Origin: Berkiella sp963829835
GTDB lineage: Bacteria; Pseudomonadota; Gammaproteobacteria; Berkiellales; Berkiellaceae
NCBI GenBank assembly: GCA_963829835.1
Contig: CAWHKC010000004.1
Location: 2,232,001 to 2,296,000 of the forward strand
Direction of reading: 5' to 3'
DNA: 64,000 bases
Position numbers and translations under genes: made by a program. Below, in pieces: positions 27,076 to 36,857 of the stretch; position 1 is the stretch's first letter, and each line of letters starts with the position of its first letter. Under the pieces are notes generated by a model. That model was not told the origin of the DNA. It was given only the letters and a program-made list of their open reading frames with translations, and searched no databases.

Positions 27076-30000
27076 ATGCTCAACTCGGAATTTGCCCCTA
27101 GGGACTCTCTTCGCCATGAAATCGATAAGCACTATCGATTAGACGAGTCCGAAAGTGTTGAAAAAATATTACCGCAGGCGCAACTTCCAAAACCACTATT
27201 GGATAGCATTCAAGCAAATGCCATGGTGCTCGTAAAAAATGTTCGTGAACAACGTCTTTCACAAAGCGGCTTAGATGCTTTCATGTTTCAATATGATCTC
27301 TCCAGCGAAGAAGGCATAGCCTTAATGTGTTTGGCTGAGAGTTTGTTGCGCATTCCTGATAAAGAGACAGTTGATAAGCTTATTCGAGATAAATTGGTTG
27401 GTGGTGATTGGCGCTCTCATTTGGGTAAAAGCCAATCGTTATTTGTCAATGCAGCTACTTGGGCTTTAATGTTAACCGGCAAAATAGTGGGATCCTCGCA
27501 GCAGGAGCAACATGGAAACACATTAACCAATACTTTGAAGCGCCTTGCGAGTATCGGTGGAGAACCTATCGTTCGCCAAGCTGTTGGGCAGGCGATGAAG
27601 ATTTTAGGTAAGCAATTTGTGATGGGTCGCACAATTAAAGGGGCTTTAAAACGTTCTTTGCGCAAAGAAGCCAAAGGCTATCGTTTTTCTTATGATATGT
27701 TAGGCGAAGCAGCTTTCACCGCTTTGGACGCTAGAAAATATCTTGAGTCTTATGAAAAAGCTATCAGAGCAATAAAAGAAGCCAGTAATAAACGAGGTCC
27801 TATTGAAGGCCCCGGCATTTCAGTCAAACTATCTGCTTTACATCCGCGTTTTGTGATGGCAAAACGGGAACGTTTACAACAAGAATTGTTACCCATAGTA
27901 AAATCATTAGTGGAACAAGCCATTGATGCTGACATTGGTTTTACCATTGATGCAGAAGAAGCACATACCTTAGATATAAATTTAGACATCATTGAAGCAA
28001 TTTTATCCAGTGGTGTAATCGGAAATTGGCGAGGATTTGGTCTTGCTGTTCAGGCCTATCAAAAGCGTGCTCCCTATGTCATCGATTGGTTAATTAAAAT
28101 GGCTCGCCAGTATCAAACGCCAATCATGATTCGTTTAGTCAAAGGTGCTTATTGGGACACTGAAATTAAATTGGCTCAAGTGCAGGGGTTGTCTGGTTAT
28201 CCTGTCTTCACACGTAAAATTTCTACGGATACTAATTATATTGTTTGTGCAAAAAAATTACTCAGTGCTTCCGATATTATTTATCCGCAATTTGCCACCC
28301 ACAATGCCTTAACGCTTTCTACCATTATGGCATTAGCAAAAGAGCAGGGCGTTGAAAAATACGAATTTCAGTGTTTGCATGGCATGGGCGATGCTTTATA
28401 TGATCAAATCGTTGATAGTAAAACTAAATCAATAAAAGTTCCTTGTCGAGTTTATGCGCCTGTCGGATCTCATGAAGAGCTCTTAGCCTATTTGGTAAGA
28501 AGATTATTAGAAAATGGTGCTAATACTTCCTTTGTCAATCGTATCATCGATGAGAAACTACCAATTGAAGATATGGTGGCCGACCCAGTTCAAAAACTGC
28601 AATCACTTGAATTTAAACCTCATCCTCATATTCCATTACCAAAAGATCTCTTTGCGCCAGAACGTGCCAATTCTGCAGGTGTAGATTTAAGTCGTCCAGC
28701 CGAATTTTACCCTCTATTGAATGAGATGGTTCAACTATCAACTCAAGAATATACAGTGACGCCAACTGCCCAAGAAAACATCAATGCACTTGATGTGGTT
28801 GAACGATTTTCGCCCATTTTGCGCCAACATCGTTTAGGAAAAGTCATGCAGGCGACAAAAGAGGTAACAGCAACAACACTTGAAAGAGCGCACAAAGCCT
28901 ATGTGAGTTTTCGTGATTGGAGTGCAAATGATCGCGCAAAGTGCTTATTATCAATGGCTGATTTACTGCAAAAAAATCGCTCAGAAATGTTAAGTTTATT
29001 AGTCTATGAAGGTGGCAAAACCATCGATGATGCTGTGAGTGAGCTCCGTGAAGCCATTGATTTTTGCAATTACTACGCTTTGCAGGCAAGAAAACATTTT
29101 GCAGAACCTGAAATTTTGCCTGGTCCCACAGGTGAGCTCAATCAGTTAAGTTTGCATGGCCGCGGTATTATTGCTTGCATTAGTCCATGGAATTTTCCTT
29201 TAGCCATTTTTTTAGGGCAAGTAACAGCAGGTTTGGCAGCAGGTAATTGTGTGATAGCAAAACCGGCTAGCCAAACAGCAATCATCGCTTCAAAAGCAAT
29301 TACATTGTTGCATGAAGCAGGATTTCGCCGTGATGTTGTGCAACTGCTTCCAGGAAGTGGTTCCGTAGTTGGTAATGCACTTGTTAGCGATCTGCGTATT
29401 AAAGGAGTTGTTTTTACCGGCTCCACAGAGACTGCGCGTGGTATCAATCAAAAATTAGCGGCACGCCTTGGGCCTATCATTCCTTTTGTGGCAGAAACAG
29501 GTGGCCAAAATGCCATGATTGTTGACTCAAGCGCATTGCCAGAGCAAGTGACACAAGATGTGATTGCCTCTGCGTTTAGAAGCGCAGGGCAGCGTTGTTC
29601 GGCTTTGCGCGTATTATTTGTGCAAGAAGATGTTGCTGACAAAATTATCCAAATGATCCAAGGTGCGATGAATGAATTAAAGATAGGCAATCCAGCGGCG
29701 CTTTCAACGGACGTTGGACCAGTCATTGATGAAGCAGCTAAATCACAATTGCACGCCCATTCCGTAAGAATGAAAGAAAAGGCCACTTTACTAAATGAAC
29801 TCGTCTTAACACCAGAATGTGATAAAGGCTCATTTTTTGGTCCACGCATGTTTGAAATCCCAACACTTGATATCTTAACAGAAGAAGTATTTGGCCCGAT
29901 TTTGCATGTGGTACGTTTTAAAGGTTCAAGGCTGGATGATGTCATTGCGCAAATTAACCGCACTGGTTTCGGACTTACGCTGGGGATCCATAGCCGCATT

Positions 30001-30237
30001 GATGAAACCATTCACTATATCATTTCACGCCTTAGCGTAGGGAATATCTATGTGAACCGTAATATGATTGGTGCGGTGGTGGGGGTTCAACCCTTTGGTG
30101 GGGAGGGACTGTCAGGTACTGGTCCCAAAGCAGGCGGACCATATTATTTACCGCGTTTAGCCACAGAGCGTACGCTTTCTGTTAATACGACGGCTTCAGG
30201 TGGTAATGCTACCCTGATGAGTCTCAAAGAAAATTAA
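27076..30237 (+). CDS. putA: Bifunctional proline dehydrogenase / P5C dehydrogenase
   Basis: Oxidises proline to glutamate in two steps, feeding electrons to quinone through FAD and to NAD. 1053 residues: an N-terminal helical region, the PRODH barrel (GPGISVKLSALHPRF, RLVKGAYWDTEIK, FATHNA, EFQCLHGMG, PCRVYAPVGSHEELLAYLVRRLLENG in pieces) and the aldehyde dehydrogenase domain with SPWNFPLAIFLGQ, the Glu in VAETGGQNAMIV and the catalytic Cys in SAGQRCSALRVLF. It lacks the ribbon-helix-helix DNA-binding start and the long C-terminal domain of E. coli PutA (1320 residues), so it should be an enzyme only and not its own repressor. Confidence 0.96.
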   Translation: MLNSEFAPRDSLRHEIDKHYRLDESESVEKILPQAQLPKPLLDSIQANAMVLVKNVREQRLSQSGLDAFMFQYDLSSEEGIALMCLAESLLRIPDKETVDKLIRDKLVGGDWRSHLGKSQSLFVNAATWALMLTGKIVGSSQQEQHGNTLTNTLKRLASIGGEPIVRQAVGQAMKILGKQFVMGRTIKGALKRSLRKEAKGYRFSYDMLGEAAFTALDARKYLESYEKAIRAIKEASNKRGPIEGPGISVKLSALHPRFVMAKRERLQQELLPIVKSLVEQAIDADIGFTIDAEEAHTLDINLDIIEAILSSGVIGNWRGFGLAVQAYQKRAPYVIDWLIKMARQYQTPIMIRLVKGAYWDTEIKLAQVQGLSGYPVFTRKISTDTNYIVCAKKLLSASDIIYPQFATHNALTLSTIMALAKEQGVEKYEFQCLHGMGDALYDQIVDSKTKSIKVPCRVYAPVGSHEELLAYLVRRLLENGANTSFVNRIIDEKLPIEDMVADPVQKLQSLEFKPHPHIPLPKDLFAPERANSAGVDLSRPAEFYPLLNEMVQLSTQEYTVTPTAQENINALDVVERFSPILRQHRLGKVMQATKEVTATTLERAHKAYVSFRDWSANDRAKCLLSMADLLQKNRSEMLSLLVYEGGKTIDDAVSELREAIDFCNYYALQARKHFAEPEILPGPTGELNQLSLHGRGIIACISPWNFPLAIFLGQVTAGLAAGNCVIAKPASQTAIIASKAITLLHEAGFRRDVVQLLPGSGSVVGNALVSDLRIKGVVFTGSTETARGINQKLAARLGPIIPFVAETGGQNAMIVDSSALPEQVTQDVIASAFRSAGQRCSALRVLFVQEDVADKIIQMIQGAMNELKIGNPAALSTDVGPVIDEAAKSQLHAHSVRMKEKATLLNELVLTPECDKGSFFGPRMFEIPTLDILTEEVFGPILHVVRFKGSRLDDVIAQINRTGFGLTLGIHSRIDETIHYIISRLSVGNIYVNRNMIGAVVGVQPFGGEGLSGTGPKAGGPYYLPRLATERTLSVNTTASGGNATLMSLKEN

Positions 30238-30296
30238 TTATTTTATGACTACTTGCCGAAATCCTTTGTAAGAACTCGAAGGATTAAGGCCTGTGT

Positions 30297-30668
30297 ATGA
30301 TGACAGATACCAAAACATCTTTATTGCTTGCGGCAATACTGGGGACGATACTCTCAACTCAAGCTGCTGATGATGGTTTCCAAAGAAGCGATACCACTGC
30401 ACCAACAACAAAAAGTAAAGATGAAGCAGAAAAAGATGAGGCGACAAGCCCAGCTTGTCCTGCCAGCAATCCTTATTGTAATACTAATAACATTAAACCT
30501 ATTGCTACTCCAAATGATCAACCTGGTTGTCCGGTTGAAAATCCTTCCTGTAACAGTTCTACGACTAATAAAACAGGAACTAAACCAAGTGATCCTGGCA
30601 CAACAGAAATTCAGGGACCTGGAACCTCTCAAATCCAGGGATCTGGAACATCAGCAATACAGCGATAA
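30297..30668 (+). CDS. Small exported low-complexity protein
   Basis: 123 residues: a signal-peptide-like start (TSLLLAAILGTILSTQAADD) and a mature part poor in hydrophobic residues, with two CPxxNPxCN motifs (CPASNPYCN and CPVENPSCN) and a C-terminal triplet of similar GTSxIQG units. Cys pairs suggest disulfides in the periplasm or outside the cell. No known family recognised. It ends five bases before the glycosyltransferase-like gene and may be cotranscribed with it. Confidence 0.5.
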   Translation: MMTDTKTSLLLAAILGTILSTQAADDGFQRSDTTAPTTKSKDEAEKDEATSPACPASNPYCNTNNIKPIATPNDQPGCPVENPSCNSSTTNKTGTKPSDPGTTEIQGPGTSQIQGSGTSAIQR

Positions 30669-30673
30669 TTGAA

Positions 30674-31477
30674 ATGATGAGTGAAATCAAAATTATGATT
30701 GCCACCCCCTGCTATACTGGGCAATGTTATATGGGATATGCTTTATCATTAGTCAAAACCTATACATTCTTTAGTTTCCATAAACAAGTCAAACTGTTAC
30801 ATAAATTTATTTCTTATGATTGTTCTATCCCAAGAGCACGCAATACCTTTGTGGCTACTATGTTATCCGATCCCACTATTACCCATCTTCTCTTTATTGA
30901 TGCAGATATGAAATGGGAGCCAGAAGATATTGGAAAATTAATCATGGCCAAAAAACCGATTATTGGCGCAGCAATACCTAAAAAAAATTACAATTGGGAT
31001 AGATTGCGACAACCCCAGGTTCGCCAATTGATTATGGATGATACGTTATCAGCAGAGGAATTTCAGAAATTGATTAAAATGTATTTAGTAGATTATGCTG
31101 TTAACTTAGGTGAGACACGTCAAGCGGTAGATGGCATCATTGAAGCTGATACCATAGGTACTGCTTTTTTATTAATTGAACGCAATGTGTTGGAGAAAAT
31201 GTGTGCTGCATTCGGGCAACGAAAGATTAGCAAAAGTCCAACTGAGATGCCTGAGCAAGATAGGCCCTATTTCTATTCTCTTTTCGATCAAGAAAATAGA
31301 GAGGGCGAATATTTATCAAGTGATTACTGTTTTTGTAGACTTTGGCAGAGCATTGGTGGAAAAGTGTATGCCGATTTAAGTATTAATCTTGGCCATCAAG
31401 GCTCAGAGGAATATGAAGGAAATCTAGTTTCTATCAGTAAAACCAGCGCCAAATACAAAAATTCTCCCTCTCAATAA
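30674..31477 (+). CDS. GT-A type glycosyltransferase-like protein
   Basis: 267 residues. Begins with a strand IMIATPCYTGQCYMGYALSL, has the segment SIPRARNTFVATML, and the metal-site motif LLFIDADMKWEPEDI, which is the D-x-D of GT-A glycosyltransferases, followed by PIIGAAIPKKNYNW. This layout fits family 2-like or Anp1-like transferases. No membrane segment. Sugar donor and acceptor are unknown, and no polysaccharide cluster surrounds it. Confidence 0.65.
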   Translation: MMSEIKIMIATPCYTGQCYMGYALSLVKTYTFFSFHKQVKLLHKFISYDCSIPRARNTFVATMLSDPTITHLLFIDADMKWEPEDIGKLIMAKKPIIGAAIPKKNYNWDRLRQPQVRQLIMDDTLSAEEFQKLIKMYLVDYAVNLGETRQAVDGIIEADTIGTAFLLIERNVLEKMCAAFGQRKISKSPTEMPEQDRPYFYSLFDQENREGEYLSSDYCFCRLWQSIGGKVYADLSINLGHQGSEEYEGNLVSISKTSAKYKNSPSQ

Positions 31478-31654
31478 TCAAATCAATTATGTGCAAATCA
31501 ACTATTATGACCTAAAACCTATTATAACCTTAAAATCGGTATTTTTTTTACGATCTAGTACCAAAGTCATATAGTAGAGCAGCACAAAACGGGTAAATAT
31601 GTAAATTAGGAAGACTATGTAATATAGCGTAAATACACTCTTAATGAGGTGGTT

Positions 31655-33439
31655 ATGAGCCTAGAACAAGAAAAACTCATCACATTAGTGGTACCACAAA
31701 CTTCAGCTAACCTGAATGTTTTGGATAACATGGTGGCAGGGGTTGAAAAATTACACAATGACATTGTGCAGTTTACGCAATCGCAAGATGCTTCCTTTAC
31801 CAGTGAAATGTTTGATGCTCAATTGCTGACTTTAGCATTAGCAAATGAAGCACCAATACCCAATAGCAGTGATACCAATAATCCGCTTCCCAATCAAGGT
31901 GAGCTCTCACCAGCCTACATGGATCAAAATAATCAGAATCCCGATCAAAAGAGTGCTAATCCAGATCAGAATCAAAATCAAAGCGGGGATGTTCAATCAG
32001 ATGTGCAAGGTATTTCAGGTGCTACACCCCAACAAGAGATAAAAGAGCAAAGCCAAAATACCACGATGGAACAAGTTAATGCACTACCACCTGCTCAGGC
32101 ATCTCTTGCTGCTTATATAGCAATCGATGGTCATACTGCATTTTTATGGTACAACTCTGATGGATTACCAATTGGCGTAGATTCTGTACCAAGAGATCTT
32201 GGTATTCATTGGGCATTTACGGGTTTTGAACCAGTTTACATCCCTGTCATATTACCACCAGTAGCAGCAGCTGAAACGGGACCCTGTTGTGCAGACTATC
32301 TTAACATAATTGTTAAAGACACTTCGTCAAGTTACACTCACACTCAGGTTGCAGAAATAAATTCTATAGCTAATAGCAGTTTTCATTTTCTTTTTGAATC
32401 ATTTTGTTCTGAAAATCTTCAAGAAATAATTTTTAGCCAAACCGGCGGTGGAGTTGCTGGAGGCATCAATGATGAGACAGAGCAGTATGAGGTAAGGACC
32501 ACCAATCCTGATATTGAATCTTTTGTTATTACTGTTGATAATAGCGGAATGTGTCCGCCAATAGATTGTGCTAATCCTCTCACGTCTGTTGATGTTAATA
32601 TCTTAAATGGTAACTTTGGATTATATTGCGTTGACTTTTTTATCTACGGTTACTCAGGAGCATTATCAGCGATATTTTATGATTCCTTAGGTGACCCTTG
32701 GGTTTTAGTTAATAATAAAACCGATTTTGTGCTTGAATGTTTATGCACTTATGAATCTCAAAATACATATTCTGCCCCAATTGTTTTGGATTTAAATAAT
32801 AAAGGCTTTGAATTAACCAGCGCCAGTACCTCCAGTGTGGAATTAAATATTAATGGTCAAACGGTGCAAACAGGTTGGATTGGTCCGGACGATGGTTTCT
32901 TAACCTACGGCTATAGTGGACATGGTCCAATGCCAACTAAGGATTATATATTAACGCAAGATGTTCCTGGTGCCCAAACCGACTTACAGGCCTTAGCCAT
33001 TTTAGCAGGTCAAAATGGCGGCATTATTGATGCATCCAATCCTATTTTCAATAAATTAGGTGTATGGCAAGATAGTAATGGTAATGGAATAGTGGATAAA
33101 GGTGAATATCATACGCTTGCTCAATTAGGTATTGTTTCTATTAGTTTAACCGAGTCAGGTCCCGCTCAAATTGTGAATGGCAATGTGATTAATGGTGTGT
33201 TGACTTTTAATTATGCCAATGGCACCGTCGGCAAAGCAGCGGATGTGGCTCTAAATTATCAAGATGTTGTTCAATCTAATTCAAGTATACCCGGAGTGAG
33301 CAATAGTGCTGCATCTTCACCAGCATCAGCATCAGCATCAGCACCATCAAGTGCGCCTGTTCACATAACGGCAGCGGATCCAGCTGTACAATCAGCTTTA
33401 GAAACGCATCATCACCATCATCATTCAGCTCACGGCTAA
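31655..33439 (+). CDS. RTX-type C-terminal-domain protein with EF-hand and His6 tail
   Basis: 594 residues from ATG 31655, five bases after GAGG. No Sec signal. The first ~150 residues are Gln/Asn/Pro-rich. The segment from about 370, PIVLDLNNKGFEL, TGWIGPDDGFLTYG and NKLGVWQDSNGNGIVDKGE, matches the conserved region found near the end of many large type-I-secreted RTX proteins; DSNGNGIVDKGE is a complete calcium EF-hand loop. The middle holds several Cys pairs (GPCCADY, CLCTY). The end is Ser/Ala-rich and then six consecutive His before SAHG. Likely secreted and calcium-binding; function unknown. Confidence 0.6.
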   Translation: MSLEQEKLITLVVPQTSANLNVLDNMVAGVEKLHNDIVQFTQSQDASFTSEMFDAQLLTLALANEAPIPNSSDTNNPLPNQGELSPAYMDQNNQNPDQKSANPDQNQNQSGDVQSDVQGISGATPQQEIKEQSQNTTMEQVNALPPAQASLAAYIAIDGHTAFLWYNSDGLPIGVDSVPRDLGIHWAFTGFEPVYIPVILPPVAAAETGPCCADYLNIIVKDTSSSYTHTQVAEINSIANSSFHFLFESFCSENLQEIIFSQTGGGVAGGINDETEQYEVRTTNPDIESFVITVDNSGMCPPIDCANPLTSVDVNILNGNFGLYCVDFFIYGYSGALSAIFYDSLGDPWVLVNNKTDFVLECLCTYESQNTYSAPIVLDLNNKGFELTSASTSSVELNINGQTVQTGWIGPDDGFLTYGYSGHGPMPTKDYILTQDVPGAQTDLQALAILAGQNGGIIDASNPIFNKLGVWQDSNGNGIVDKGEYHTLAQLGIVSISLTESGPAQIVNGNVINGVLTFNYANGTVGKAADVALNYQDVVQSNSSIPGVSNSAASSPASASASAPSSAPVHITAADPAVQSALETHHHHHHSAHG

Positions 33440-33464
33440 ACTAAGCCTAATTGTAGTTTAGCCG
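33433..33464. terminator. Hairpin holding the stop codons of two convergent genes
   Basis: CGGCTAAACTA (33433-33443) and TAGTTTAGCCG (33454-33464) are exact 11-bp inverted arms around a 10-base loop. The stop TAA of the plus gene (33437-33439) and the TAG of sufT (33438-33436) both lie in the left arm, so the coding regions overlap by four bases. There is no T-run, so any terminator role would not be the standard intrinsic type. Confidence 0.5.
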
Positions 33465-33747
33465 CCTCAGACATTCTATCTGTGGTCCATTGTGGTTCCC
33501 ACACCATTTCAATCTCCACTTCATCTAATTCTGAAAGTGTTTCAACATGCGATTTGACGACTTGCGGAAATTCACCTGCTACGGGACAGCCGGGATTGGT
33601 GAGGGTCATTTGAATGATAGCTTTTTTACCCTGAATATCAATATTATAAATTAGCCCTAAATCATAAAGATTGACTGGGATCTCAGGATCAAAAATGGTT
33701 TTTAACACTGCAATGATTTTATCGTTGAGATTTGAAGTATCTGTCAT
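33436..33747 (-). CDS. sufT: SufT-type Fe-S assembly factor (DUF59/MIP18)
   Basis: 103 residues of the DUF59/PaaD/MIP18 family. Diagnostic segments are IFDPEIPVNLYDLGLIYNI at the start, MTLTNPGCPVAGEFP with the conserved Cys, and VEIEMVWEPQWTTDRMSEAAKLQLG at the end. SufT helps maturation of Fe-S proteins. It overlaps the sufU stop by four bases and is the last suf gene here. Confidence 0.88.
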   Translation of the reverse strand: MTDTSNLNDKIIAVLKTIFDPEIPVNLYDLGLIYNIDIQGKKAIIQMTLTNPGCPVAGEFPQVVKSHVETLSELDEVEIEMVWEPQWTTDRMSEAAKLQLGLV

Positions 33748-34202
33748 AGTTCATCACCCTCAGTTGTAATACTTTTTTGTTTTAAAAGCGCCGCTTTGGT
33801 GGCATGCCAGGGTAAGGTTGCACATTTAACACGCATCGGAAAATGCTTAACATTGGCAAATACCTGTGATTTTCCTAATTTATCAATAGACTCGCTTTGT
33901 GGCTTTTCTTGAAATTGATTAATAAATAGTTCAAAGAGTTCGTGGATTTCTTCTGGCGTTTTATCCTGCAATTGTTCACACATTAATGATGCTGATGCCA
34001 TGCAAATGGCGCAGCCTTTTCCAGTGAACTGAATGCTGTTTATTTTGTTGTTGTCTATGATGAGAGCAATTGAAACTTCATCGCCACAAAAAGGATTGAG
34101 ACCTTGTGCATAATGAGTGGCATTTGGTAATTCTCCAAAATGTCGTGGATGCCGACAATGGTCGAGGATCACTTCTTGATATAATAACGATAAATCACTC
34201 AT
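33744..34202 (-). CDS. sufU: SufU-type Fe-S scaffold / sulfur transfer protein
   Basis: 152 residues of the IscU/NifU N-terminal fold, SufU branch. The three Cys of the metal site are in NPFCGDE, GCAICMASAS and RVKCATLPWHA; the ~19-residue insertion before the last Cys separates SufU from IscU. In Bacillus, SufU takes sulfur from SufS; the presence of sufU and absence of sufE here suggest the same role. It starts two bases from the sufS stop. Confidence 0.88.
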   Translation of the reverse strand: MSDLSLLYQEVILDHCRHPRHFGELPNATHYAQGLNPFCGDEVSIALIIDNNKINSIQFTGKGCAICMASASLMCEQLQDKTPEEIHELFELFINQFQEKPQSESIDKLGKSQVFANVKHFPMRVKCATLPWHATKAALLKQKSITTEGDEL

Positions 34203-34203
34203 G

Positions 34204-35421
34204 TTATCTCTTAAAAAGTTTATTAGCTTCGTTTAAGGCTATGACTAATCTATCAATTTCTTCGATAGTATTATAAATCGCAAATGAGACTCTTATTGTG
34301 GCATTCACACCAAATCTATCCATAGTAGGTTGCGCACAATGTTGACCAGTGCGAACCGCAATGCCTTTATGGTCAAGAACAGTCCCTACATCATGGGGAT
34401 GAATATCACCTAAGGTGAAAGATATAACGGGCGCGCGTTCTTTTGCATTACCAATAAATTGAATATCATCCACGGTGCTAAGAGCATATAAGGCATATTG
34501 TAACAGATCATTCTCATGTTCTTGGATGATATTGAAACCAATTTCATGTAGATAATCAATGGCTGTATTTAAACCAACGATATCACCGATCGCCATGGTA
34601 CCTGCTTCAAATTTCAAAGGAATTGTATTAAATTCTGTTTTGGCAAAAGTTACCCGTTGGATCATTTCACCACCTCCTTGATAGGGAGGAAGTTTTTCTA
34701 GCCATTCACTTTTGCCATAAAGGATCCCAGCACCAAGCGGGCCATACATTTTGTGGCCTGAGAAACAATAAAAATCACAATTTAATTCTTGAACATTAAT
34801 GGGAATATGTGAAACAGCTTGTGCTCCGTCGATTAAAATAGGGGAGCCATTTTGATGCGCAAGGTTTATCATTTCCTTAATGGGGTTAATCGTTCCTAAA
34901 GCATTAGACACATGCCCAATGGCAACCAATTTTGTTTTAGCATTTAACAAATTTTTATACTCACCGATGATAAGCTCGCCTAAATCATTGCAGGGGATAA
35001 TGCGAAGAATAGCACCTGAATATTCACAAGCTAATTGCCAAGGAACAATGTTAGCATGGTGCTCAATTTGTGAAACAATAATCTCATCCTTAGGTTTTAA
35101 GACGGCTCGCGTGAACCCATTGGCAACCAAGTTGATTCCTTCGGTAACTCCACGCACAAAAATGCATTCTCTGGAATGTTCTGCATTAATAAATTGTTGA
35201 GCACTCTTTCGTGATTTTTCAAAGAGCGCAGTTGCCAATTCTGCTAACGCATAGGTTCCTCTATGGACATTGGCATTTTGTTCACCATAATATTTTTGAA
35301 GGGCTTCAATTACTTGAAGAGGCTTTTGCGTGGTGGCAGCATTATCAAGATAGGCTAAGGGATAACCATGATTCATTTGCTTTAATATGGGAAAATCACT
35401 ACGAATTTTCTCAATGTTCAT
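34204..35421 (-). CDS. sufS: Cysteine desulfurase
   Basis: Class V aminotransferase-fold PLP enzyme that releases sulfur from cysteine. 405 residues, full length. PLP lysine in FSGHKMYGPLGAGILYG; catalytic Cys in RTGQHCAQPTMDRFG; substrate-site AYLDNAATTQKP near the start and NVHRGTYALAELAT. Starts inside the end of sufD (11-base overlap). Confidence 0.96.
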   Translation of the reverse strand: MNIEKIRSDFPILKQMNHGYPLAYLDNAATTQKPLQVIEALQKYYGEQNANVHRGTYALAELATALFEKSRKSAQQFINAEHSRECIFVRGVTEGINLVANGFTRAVLKPKDEIIVSQIEHHANIVPWQLACEYSGAILRIIPCNDLGELIIGEYKNLLNAKTKLVAIGHVSNALGTINPIKEMINLAHQNGSPILIDGAQAVSHIPINVQELNCDFYCFSGHKMYGPLGAGILYGKSEWLEKLPPYQGGGEMIQRVTFAKTEFNTIPLKFEAGTMAIGDIVGLNTAIDYLHEIGFNIIQEHENDLLQYALYALSTVDDIQFIGNAKERAPVISFTLGDIHPHDVGTVLDHKGIAVRTGQHCAQPTMDRFGVNATIRVSFAIYNTIEEIDRLVIALNEANKLFKR

Positions 35422-36763
35422 CAGGCCCCCCCTTTAGTAAGGTAGCTATTTGATCATAGAGAGTTTGCCTGAAATATTCGTGAATAGGTGGGGGCCTGAT
35501 TGCATGAAGAATATCTTCAATAAAAGCATCAATAAGAAGCTGACGGGCTATTTCCTTGTCAATTCCGCGACTTTCACAATAAAAAAGGACTTGTTCATCT
35601 AATTGTCCCACAGTAGCACCATGAGTGCATTGAACATCATCGGCCATAATTTCAAATCCAGGTGCACTATCAGCCCTACCTGAATTAAACAGATGTAAAT
35701 GATGATTGTCCATTCTGGTATTCGTTTTTTGTGCGTTTTTATTAACAAATATCTTACCGAAAAAACTACTATGACCGCCTGCTCCTATGAGCGATTTTAC
35801 ATTAACATGAGATTGACATTCAGGTGCAATATGATGCAAGTTACTGTTCCAATCGATATGCGCTCCCCTCTCTGGTAACATCAAACCATTGAGCGTTGTT
35901 TTAGCATGGGGTTGATTGATTAAGTGATTGCTTTCAATACGATGATATCCTGCACCCATACTAATATCCATAAGCTCCAGCCTGCCTGAAGTTTGGGCCG
36001 TATGCAGTTGATGAAAATGATAGGCTAATGGTGATTCGATGACATGACGAAAATAGGAAACATGAGCGTCATCCTTTGCGTTGATAAAAGTGTGCGTATT
36101 TAACCAAACAGGTTTTTCACCTAACGTTATCACTTTTTCAATGATGATAGCACTAGATTTTTTTCCAACATACAAATGGGTTTGCGTATTTGCCATGGTA
36201 GCATGATCTGTTGGGTTAATCAGAAATTGGTAGATGATAATAGGGTGTTCCATTTGTACATTGTCAGGAATAATGATAAGAGCGCCATCGGTTGTCATCG
36301 CCGTATTTACAAGATTAAAAAATTGCTTTGAATTCTTTTGATTTTCAAATATCTGTTCAAGTAAATCGGGTTGCACTTTCGCTAAGTGGCTAAGATGAGC
36401 AATGGTAATTTGAGGATTATCGTGGCTTTTATGGCTAAGTTTAGGAACATAATAACCATTGAGAAATACCATTGAGCTTTGTTCAATGTCGTTGATGAGA
36501 TGGGGCTCCATAAATGAATGTTTTAGAGATTCACAAGGATGTATATAAGCTTTGAACTCGAGTTGCGAAAATTCATTAAGTAATGCATATTTCCACATGG
36601 CAAGTTTAGGGTGTGGCAACCCAATTAATCTTGCGTCGGTTAAAGCTTGTTGGCGGGCATGGTGAATCTCCAGGTTGCCTTCACCTGGTAGAAAGGGTTG
36701 CAACTTGTCGAATTGTTGCTGAAGATTTGCTAAAAATTCTTCTTGCACAAAATATATTTCCAT
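35411..36763 (-). CDS. sufD: SUF scaffold subunit SufD
   Basis: 450 residues. Partner of SufB in the SufBC2D scaffold. The conserved beta-helix core is visible (LMDISMGAGYHRIESNHLI, HIDWNSNLHHIAPECQSHVNVKSLI in pieces), then CTHGATVGQLDEQVLFYCESRGI, which holds the His that works with SufB. The N-terminal third is variable, as usual. It is separated from sufC upstream by a 74-base hairpin element. Confidence 0.94.
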   Translation of the reverse strand: MEIYFVQEEFLANLQQQFDKLQPFLPGEGNLEIHHARQQALTDARLIGLPHPKLAMWKYALLNEFSQLEFKAYIHPCESLKHSFMEPHLINDIEQSSMVFLNGYYVPKLSHKSHDNPQITIAHLSHLAKVQPDLLEQIFENQKNSKQFFNLVNTAMTTDGALIIIPDNVQMEHPIIIYQFLINPTDHATMANTQTHLYVGKKSSAIIIEKVITLGEKPVWLNTHTFINAKDDAHVSYFRHVIESPLAYHFHQLHTAQTSGRLELMDISMGAGYHRIESNHLINQPHAKTTLNGLMLPERGAHIDWNSNLHHIAPECQSHVNVKSLIGAGGHSSFFGKIFVNKNAQKTNTRMDNHHLHLFNSGRADSAPGFEIMADDVQCTHGATVGQLDEQVLFYCESRGIDKEIARQLLIDAFIEDILHAIRPPPIHEYFRQTLYDQIATLLKGGPDEH

Positions 36764-36768
36764 AATAC

Positions 36769-36842
36769 GTAGGGTGGGTAAAGCGTAGCGTGCCCACCAT
36801 CTGACATGAATTGGTGGGCACGCTACGCTTTGCCCACCCTAC
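36769..36842. repeat. 31-bp inverted repeat inside the suf operon
   Basis: Arms 36769-36799 (GTAGGGTGGGTAAAGCGTAG...) and 36812-36842 are reverse complements with one mismatch, around a 12-base loop. The element begins six bases upstream of the sufD start and ends 15 bases after the sufC stop, so it would be transcribed as a long hairpin in the suf mRNA. It looks like a small mobile palindrome rather than a native regulatory site. Confidence 0.85.
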
Positions 36843-36857
36843 ATCCGAGAAGCCATA

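Noticed and set aside
29448..30011. 187-codon minus-strand frame within putA
   Set aside because: Lies wholly inside the well-conserved aldehyde dehydrogenase domain of PutA; composition is Ser/Thr-rich shadow sequence and there is no ribosome site.
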